Source of the DNA: Sphagnum compactum
Taxonomy: Eukaryota > Bryophyta > Sphagnopsida > Sphagnales
NCBI GenBank assembly: GCA_965153455.1
Contig: OZ234499.1
Span: forward strand, 10,536,271 to 10,600,270
Direction: 5' to 3'
DNA: 64,000 nt
Both the position numbers and the translations under genes were made by a program. The notes under the pieces were generated by a model. That model made no database searches, was not told the DNA's origin, and saw nothing but the letters and a program-made list of their open reading frames with translations. Positions 56,428-64,000 of the stretch are shown here, piece by piece. Each line of letters opens with the position of its first letter. Position 1 is the stretch's first letter.

Positions 56428-56868
56428 TAAGGACCCATAGCTCATTTAACGTCTTACCATTCCAGGACCCCATTGGTCCCCCAACTGATGGATGGACCTA
56501 GGGATTAAAGCCCAGTTGGCGGTAGGGGCAAGAGACGTTAAGGACCCCTAGCTGATTTAACATCTTCATGTTCAGGGACCCCATTCGTCCCCTGCTGATG
56601 GTTGGACCTAGGGATTAAAGACCAGTTGGCAGTAGGGGCAAGAGACGTTAAGGACCCCTAGCTGATTTAACATCTTCATGTTCGGGGACCCCATTCGTCC
56701 CCTGCTGATAGTTGGACCTAGGGATTAAAAGCCCAGTTGGCAGTAGGGGCAAGAGACTTTAAGGACCCATAGCTGATTTAACATCTTCTCATTCTGGGAC
56801 CCGATTCGTCCCCCGCTGATGGATGGACCTAGGGGTTAAAGCCCAGTTGGCAGGAGGGGCAAGAGATT
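56428..56868. repeat. 110-bp tandem repeat, four units
   Basis: Units start with GGACCC at 56431, 56542, 56652 and 56763 and each contain AGCTGATTTAACATCTT and TTGGACCTAGGGATTAAAG (with variants). They begin directly at the right end of the terminal-inverted-repeat element. Not coding. Confidence 0.9.
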
Positions 56869-59800
56869 GGGGACTTGGATGACAGAAATGACAGCCTCTT
56901 CCCCCCTCATAATGTAGCAGAATTAGTACATTACCATGCATAAGGACAATCTCCACCCAGTGTTTTTTAAGGAATTTTTCATTGTAGCCAAAGTGGTAAC
57001 CAACCATTTAAAGATGGTACAAGGTAGCACAAGGCACCACCCTTAGCTCTCATTGGCCCAATGAATCGGTGATCGATATCTGTACAGATGAACATGTCAG
57101 AACCACTCTCTAGATGGATGAAAAGAGGGCATCTTGATTCTCGTCAGCAATGGTTACATTGAGGATGCAAGTTAACTAGCAAGAGGATGCAAGATACCAG
57201 AGAGAATGCAAGTTGCCAGAAATAGTATTGGCACATCCGCGCCTCAATTATTCCTAACAACCATGGTTACATAGTCCTAACCATGGACCTTTATTCAAGT
57301 ATTCAACCATGCAGGGCCGAAAAACATGTGCAAGAAGACAAGAAAAACAGGCGCCAGACAGAGCTCAATGGGGGGCGGGGGGTATTTAGCATCTCGCCTT
57401 TTTTAATGTTTTTTCCTAGCTCGCTCAGATGGTCTCTTTTGCCACTAATTATGAGCTAATTAAACTAAAAAAATCGATATGGCACAAATGCCAAAAATTA
57501 CATGTAGGACTTCTATTAACCTGAATCATCAAGAGGTGTTTTCCTTTTTCTTTTTCCTTAGTTGGCAAAAGTAGAGAATTGTTGCTACGCTTTTCCAAGC
57601 TTTTCTCCGAAACAATTCACTAAATATTTAGTACATAATGGAGAGGGAATAGACCGCGCCTGCCAGTTCCGCCCCACCGGAATCGGCTCAGTTCAATTCT
57701 GCCACACACAAAGGACCTGATTTTCTGCAGAATAAGCACCTAGTCATTTACTGGGCTAGGTAATGAACTTCCGTAATAGGTAGTTACTAACTTTGTAAGG
57801 AGAAATAAATGCTTCCTGTATGATGGTCACCAAATTCCACGGCTCCAAAGCAGAGTTATTACTAGAGTAACTGCAGAATCCAGAAATTAACTGTGTGTTT
57901 CCAATGAATGCACCGTAAAAATGAATACCCTAGTTCCATGGCAAGTGCATTAACTCAGTTTTGAATAATAATTCTTTTATTTTGAAGATTACATTTCGAA
58001 AAATAAAATATTCCAGAAATTTTTAAAAGATTGTCTATTAACAAATGCAGTTCTTCGGTTTTATTTTTAATATTTCAACTTTTTTGTAATAATACAAATA
58101 CTAGTGTGGAACTTGCTATGAGAGTACGGTAACGATGATCCGGGTTTTAAGTGTTACCTTGACTATCAACCTGGATCGGATGGTCATGATCAACTATTAA
58201 CCCGTGTTTGATTCTACTGCAGTTTTGTACCATGGCCTGTTCCAGGTACAAATGTGTCGTGCCCCGTAGGGAGGGATGCCATTCCGAGAGGTGGTATGCG
58301 GTTCTACCATCGCAGTTCTAGAGCATGTTCCACCATTGATTTCCTATATACCTATACTACCGCACCTTTGACTGATGTTGGCACTTCTTTGCCAAATATT
58401 TATTTATTTTGAAAAACCAAGTCAGGCAATTTCAAATTTAATTTCTCAGAATTTCAACAGTTGGGGAACAAGTATGCAAACTATACCTTTTGTTGTGTAT
58501 TTGTAATAGTTACCCAATGGTTGGAACAATAAAAATTTCTGTTTTTTTTTTTTTTTTGGCTAGACCTTTAGACAATTATATAATTCAAACATCAGTTGAA
58601 GGTAAGGTAAGGTTCCCAACAATTTAAGGTAAGGTAGGGTTCCCACTTATAGTGTTCCCATCACAAGTGGAACCCGCAGATGTACCACATAGGAAAAAGA
58701 TTAGGAAAGTACCTGAATACGACACCAAATGTGGGTTACACAGATATCCCCATACCCCCCTATTTTATCCTATACTGATATTTTGCATGCTTTGAGTTTT
58801 GGAGAATCTGGACGATTAGGTATGTGTTTCTTGTGTAATTATTAATTTATCCCCTTGAAAATAATTCTTGGCTAGGTTTTGTTTGATATTTCTCTGTTTT
58901 TTATTTTGGAGAAAATAAACACTAGGCTAGGTACAATTACACACTAAACACACTGCAAAATACAAAGTGTGAAAGTACTGCCCACCCAAAACCTTCCCCC
59001 CTGCTCTTGATGGAACTTGTGACCAACTAAGGCTACTTGCCTTGATGACTGAGGGTAATCAGTTAGTTTGTCTGCATTGTTTGCATACCAAATGGAGTCC
59101 CACAAGTCTAGATGAAACTTGTTGACATCCTTGAATAATTAGAGCAAGTGTAAGACTTGTGTAATGAGAACACACACTTCTAAGTTGAGGCCTACAATAT
59201 TTCAACATGGTTTGCCAAAAACCCTAAATTGTATCAAATTTCCCCAGTGTGTACCATTAACTACATGAACTCTGCATGTCTAGGCTTCAAAGGACCAAAC
59301 ACAAAAAAAGCCTTACAAAGGTTGGCCCTCCAGCTCTCAATTTAAACCATGGAATGTGTGTGTAAAGCCTACTTGTTGAGTAAAATGGCCGCCTGAACAA
59401 GCCATGGAAATTGTGAGTTGTGATGGCCTATCCAGAAAACTTTTGAGGAGGACTACTCATACCTTTGGTATGGTCATTCGTGGAGTATTCATATTTAGGA
59501 TGAAACATGCCCACAAAACTATGAAAACTTTATCCCATTGAGTAATTTCAGAAGAAACATGCACGAACACAAAACCATAAAAACATTATCCAAATCCCTT
59601 CAATTTTGAGATACACTTCACATGTCAAAATTTGTCCTCTTGGAATCGTCAATTTGATTTTGATTTGGCTTTGGAACTTGGGATCTACCCTTCAAAAAGC
59701 TACAATGGTCAACCTACTTTCCAATAGGACATTTTACAACTGGAACAAAATGGGACCAACAGCATCCTTCAAAGTTCCAAGCGGTTCATCCAAGTAAGAA

Positions 59801-60414
59801 GCTTCCATTTAAAGGTTCCCATATTGTAAGCCATAAATACATAATATCTATAGATCAAACTACCTATGGAATGTTGACGAGTTGACTTACCTTTTTTAAA
59901 TATGTGAGAACCTTTGTTCTAATTTATTTTTCCATGAGACAAGGTCACCCCTAGTCTGTTACTTGAACCTTGTTGACTCACCGTTGTGCAAAAGGTTGTA
60001 ACCTTTCCTCCGAAAAATCCAATGATATTTACAACTGCAAGGTCACCCCTTGAGCATACATTACTTGAACCGTTACTTGAACCCTTGACCATTTGCCATG
60101 CCTACAACGTGCTCACTACATCCAAAGAAGTTTTACACCAAATTATTCCTTGAAGCCAAAAACATCAAAGGTTCCTACATAGAGTGTTAAGTTACTTGAA
60201 GAAGGAGCTACTTGAAGTGGTTTGCTGCCTCCGTCACCCTTGCGTAATGGCTGTTGGTTTTGGGCTGGTGGTTATTCCTTTCTTCTTTTGGAATAATATT
60301 TATTTGCCTTTATTTTAAAATTGAAGTTACTTCAAGCTTGATCACACAACTAGAAGTGATTTCTGAGGTGACTGCCTTGGCTGAACTAGCTCATACCTTG
60401 GTAACATTATGAAA
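56869..60414. other. Gene-poor stretch
   Basis: No gene recognised on either strand. Small local repeats occur (GGTAAGGTAAGGTTCCC near 58603, a T16-type run near 58541). Confidence 0.5.
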
Positions 60415-60763
60415 ACCCCAATTGTTTTTGGTTGCCTCTACATATTATACATGCACCATGCTTAGGCTAAAACCCTCAACATTTTTGGTTTCCTCTACAA
60501 ATCATAAACGCACCATACTTAGGCTAAAATCCCCAATTTTTTTGGTTACCTGTACACATTATAAATGCACCATACACAGGTTAAAACCCCCAAAAAAATT
60601 TGGTTACTTCTACACATACTAAATGCACCATATGTAGGCTAAAACCCCCAATTTTTTTGGGTTACCTCTACAAATTATAAATGCACCATACTTAGGCTAA
60701 AAACCCCCCAAAAAATAAATTGGTTTCCTATACACATTATGAATGCCACATACTTAGGCTAAA
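60415..60763. repeat. About 60-bp tandem repeat, six units
   Basis: Each unit has TTTTTGGTTxCCTCTACA, CATTATAAATGCACCATAC and TTAGGCTAAAACCCCCAA with changes. Units begin near 60425, 60484, 60540, 60598, 60654 and 60718. The open frame over the array (60422-60622) is a by-product. Confidence 0.85.
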
Positions 60764-61149
60764 GGGTTGCCAAGTTCAAATTCAAGGGAAGGGATATATA
60801 TACATTGACAATCACAGAGGCCTCACTCAAGAAGGTACCAGTGTAGGTGATGGTTCAGGCTCACCATGGACCTCAATGAAAACCAAGCTCAAAAGTTATA
60901 AATTGTCACCTTTGAGAAAATCCCTCTTCACAGAAATGGCAAAACTTGTCTGATCAGAAAGAAAAGTATACAGGAGAAAAGCTTCATTTTTCTTTAGCCG
61001 ACAAGTCTTGCCATGGCAGTCAAAGTTGCCCGTAAATTCTGGCAAATTTGCATATTTTGAGTTTTGTTATATGAAAAAAACTTGTTGGGTGTGTTTTTTC
61101 AGGCTCCAAAACCGTGGCTATTTCCCGTAGCCGCCCAGGTGAAGCCTGC
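60764..61149. other. Spacer with one AACCAGCACCC-family end
   Basis: GAGGCCTCACTCAAGAAGGT then ACCAGTGTAGGTGATGG occurs at 60808-60850, closely matching 28078-28130. No gene. Confidence 0.45.
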
Positions 61150-61325
61150 CATTCAGTCCAGGATATGTCATCATGCAGTGTTTCTTTTACTGGCAAAATT
61201 TTGCCGAATTTCGACCTGAAAAATATGATTTTGACCTATACACAGGATTTTTCATGGAAAATTTTATCCAAATTCGCCAGAGTTTTATCATAAGTTCCCT
61301 CCAGTAGGTAGCCAAGAATATATAA
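61150..61325 (-). repeat. Dispersed repeat copy, inverted partner of 1-180
   Basis: Reverse complement matches the first bases of the window: TTGGCTACCTACTGG, ACTTATGATAAAA, CTGGCGAATTTGG, AGGTCGAAATTCGGCAAAAT. Related short boxes (TTTGGCTAA, GGCAAAAATTT) continue to about 61800, so the element may be longer on that side. Confidence 0.7.
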
Positions 61326-63202
61326 GGATTCTGCTTTTTTCCTACTTTCATGTCTAGTATGTAGTCAAATTTGGCTAATTTTTTTTCTGAATGATCACCA
61401 ATTTGGCTACATCAAAAAATCCATAAAAGAAACCCTGAATATGTGAACTAGCATATTTTTTACTGGCGCCAAAAAGTGACTTAAATTTTATTTTTTTAAA
61501 TGAACTGATTTTTGAGGGTTTGAACCATTTGAAGATTTCTATATTGGGTTTTCAGCAGTGTTTTTTTCCTGGCAAAAATTTTCCACTTCCCAAAAAAGAA
61601 AATTGGAATCTTTTTCTAATGTAAATTCAGCTAAGTTTATATTTTTTGTTAAATTTTACCAAAACAAATTTCGAAGAAATGAAAAAAAAATGGTTTACAC
61701 TGTATTGCGATGAGTATATATGGTTATTTTTTCAAAAAAAAATTCATATCTGATTTATAGCCAGATTTGGCTAAATCTTCCCATGGATGATTGCCACTTA
61801 GACACAGTAAAAAAATTCTAAAACCACATCAGGGTTTATTTACATAGCCAATGTATTCTTACCTGACTCATATCTTACAAACCCCTTGGGCGGCTGATTT
61901 ATTTAAAACCCCATAAAGCCCTCCAACATTAGCCTTCTCAAAACTACAAAATAACTAGATTTAAATCTTATGGATGACAGGTCAATCTAACAAGCATCCC
62001 CCTCTTACACCTTGTGTTCTATGTAAAGCACTGGCAAAAATTTCCTAGTATATTTCTAGGGTGCCTTATTCAACAAAATTTCCTCTCCTAAAGGAAGGGT
62101 GTTTTGAAAACTGAAATGCCCACCTCTGTTTTCCTTTTTTCTTTTCTGGTAATAGGAAACTGATCTGCCTAATATTAAAAGAAAAAATGTATGAGTGAAT
62201 AAATAAATAGAAAAATAATCTTTGCTAAGGTGCTTTACTGCAAGTAGTGCCCTTGAAAGAATGGTGTTCTCAAGAAAGCACCCCTCACCTACAATTGGGC
62301 AGGGGCAGGGCACTTATTTTGGGAATACCCCACTCCTCAAGTATTACTCTACACATATGTTTACATTCATGACAACATTCACCTTGTGGTTATAATGGGT
62401 AAAGCCACATGGTTTGGGACCTTTCCATAATGTGAGGCCAGACTAGGCCCCTTAGTTTGGGTGTCCCACTATTGTGGGACTTTACATAAACCACTCAGTT
62501 ACCCAAGGGAAAGATTGGCAAATAGTGCCACCATTAATCATGGTTAAAATATGAGCACATGTGAAAGGAGGCTGTATGAACTACCAACTATATCAAACCA
62601 TGCTGCATCATTTCAATAATTCGTTTGAATCTATATAGTTCCATGAGGAATACAAAGAGGAAGTGTGATGATGAGGAAGTCTGTTATAGGTGCAACTATC
62701 AGCATGTATAAGTTGGTAGTCTATGGCAAGTTGTCATAAAGTAGAACACTGGAAAATTTTGCACTGTACCAAAACCACACAAGCTAATACTGGAATTGTA
62801 GATATGCACTAGAAAACACATCTTCAACGAGACCGTATCTAAAAATCAATTTGAATTGTATGAAGTGAAGATTATGTGTACAATGTACATTTTGTTAAAG
62901 GATTAAACACAATGCCCACATGATTCACCTGCACATTCCTTTCAATATAAATGGCAGCTGTTGGCCTTACCACAACTTAAATTTTTTTTGACTCTGTAAG
63001 CCGCCATAACCGCATATGGATTGAGACAAGAGATATTACGATAAGGACATCCCAACGGTGAAGAGAAGGAATGGCATATCTCCTTCAACATAAGCATTTC
63101 AGAATTTGGATAGGAGGAGTTTGCGTCGAAACTCGTCGAAGTAGTAAAGGGTTGATGGATCGCTGTGATCTTTAAAGGGATAAATGACAGCTGCTGGCCC
63201 TT
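61326..63202. other. Gene-poor stretch
   Basis: No supported gene. A minus-strand open frame at 62942-63214 has no recognised domain and runs into the MITE. Confidence 0.45.
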
Positions 63203-63505
63203 GAGCATCTCCACCGCACACCTGCAAACACACCCTTTTCATTAAATCTTGCAGCAGGATAGCGTGAATCCTGCTACGCTCATATATTGATGTCCATTTT
63301 GCAGTTGTCGTTTTAACCCCTTCAAAATCTTTTTTTCTACTATGGATTTGGACAGTGACTATTACTGGTCCAGATGTAAAGACATAAATGGTCTTTGAGT
63401 ATTTAAAGGGACTTTAATGACGTTTATGGGTGGGGACAGTGACCCTTAAACAATATTCTATTTTAACATGAAGGAGTTGTTTACAGTTTTAGGGTGGAGA
63501 TGCTC
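63203..63505. mobile_element. Second Harbinger-type MITE
   Basis: Ends GAGCATCTCCACC and GGTGGAGATGCTC match the MITE at 27711-28076. The element is 303 bp and non-coding. Flanks (CTT left, TTA right) do not form a clear 3-bp duplication, so the copy is older or its flank has changed. Confidence 0.65.
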
Positions 63506-64000
63506 TTACCCAACTTAAATAAAATTTTGACTCAATAAGCTAAAATAACTGGAATGGATTGGCCTTTGAGCAATTCACCTTGCAGTAACTTACTACAAAG
63601 TTTTAGTCATTCAATATGGTCAAGTTGTTGAGTATTTGGGCATTGAAGGTTAGCTTCACATGTATTGAACACTTTTTCCTCCTAGTTTCTTGAGCTTATA
63701 GGTTAAAGCCAATATTAAAGAAAACATGAGCGAAATAGGAAGTTTATCACTCTCCCACATTATTTTATAGTCAGAAAAGAAGTAATAGTTACACAATATG
63801 GGCCAATATATAGGAAAGCCCTCTAACTCTTGTCATCACATGATGCAACGCATGTTTATGGTTACGTTTTTAGTAATTTCTGTGTTTTCTATTTGTCCAA
63901 CCGCTGGTGTCTTGATTTTACTCTTTAATGACTAATACATTATTATTTCCTGTAAAACTTGCTGTGATTGTTTAAAGGTGGTCTAGAAACCCTCTGTGGC
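63506..64000. other. Gene-poor window end
   Basis: No gene or repeat recognised in the last 495 bases. Confidence 0.5.

Noticed and set aside
60415-60763. Regularly spaced repeats that could be mistaken for a CRISPR array
   Set aside because: Units are contiguous tandem repeats with no unique spacers, in plant nuclear DNA with no cas genes.
62942-63214. Minus-strand 90-residue frame near the right end
   Set aside because: Overlaps a MITE terminus and has no recognised domain.

Overview
The window looks like nuclear DNA of a land plant. It is AT-rich, with spliceosomal GT-AG genes, plant gene families (a SERK-type leucine-rich-repeat protein and a DUF1645 protein) and a mix of plant transposons: Helitrons, hAT-like, MULE-like, L1, LTR and Harbinger-like MITEs. 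One gene resembles CCDC57, a centrosome/cilium-associated coiled-coil protein in animals. This would fit a plant that keeps motile sperm (fern, lycophyte or bryophyte), but that is an inference. I see no prokaryotic or organellar operon, no CRISPR array and no tRNA or rRNA gene.

Layout. 1-4629: AT-rich DNA without a recognisable gene. 4630-6801 (-): a seven-exon SERK-like ectodomain gene whose exon lengths match the SERK pattern, but with no kinase exons. 8240-20118: a 12-kb cluster of Helitrons, all on the minus strand. It holds one large element (about 11241-20118) with an intact 1611-residue Rep/helicase ORF, plus shorter head-to-tail relatives on its left. The large element carries exon fragments of an adenylate kinase, an alpha/beta hydrolase and a glycine-rich protein. 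A small neighbour carries what looks like the first exon of an alkaline ceramidase. 20119-31377: gene-poor DNA with a further Helitron-like element, a broken thiamine-diphosphate enzyme fragment, a 430-bp MULE-like element with 44-bp terminal inverted repeats, a MITE with TAA target duplications and a strong fold-back.

31378-38796 (-): the CCDC57-like gene, about 22 exons. Five neighbouring exons are copies of one coiled-coil module, and one of them lacks a usable 5' splice site. Its upstream side is a degenerate minisatellite that runs to about 40385 with one interruption. 40700-41400 is an L1 reverse-transcriptase relic. 44343-48545 is a decayed hAT-like transposase (-) containing an LTR. 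51563-53245 (-) is a DUF1645 gene. 54100-64000 has no convincing gene; it holds tandem repeats (110 bp x4, 60 bp x6), a terminal-inverted-repeat element and copies of two dispersed repeat families.

The three host genes (SERK-like, CCDC57-like, DUF1645) share the minus strand but are far apart and show no common pathway. The part worth most attention is the Helitron cluster: tandem 3'-to-5' junctions, a duplicated 5' end, an apparently intact Rep/helicase and four captured gene fragments all in the element's own orientation. The exon-duplicated CCDC57-like gene comes second. All coordinates and splice sites were read by eye; no search was run.
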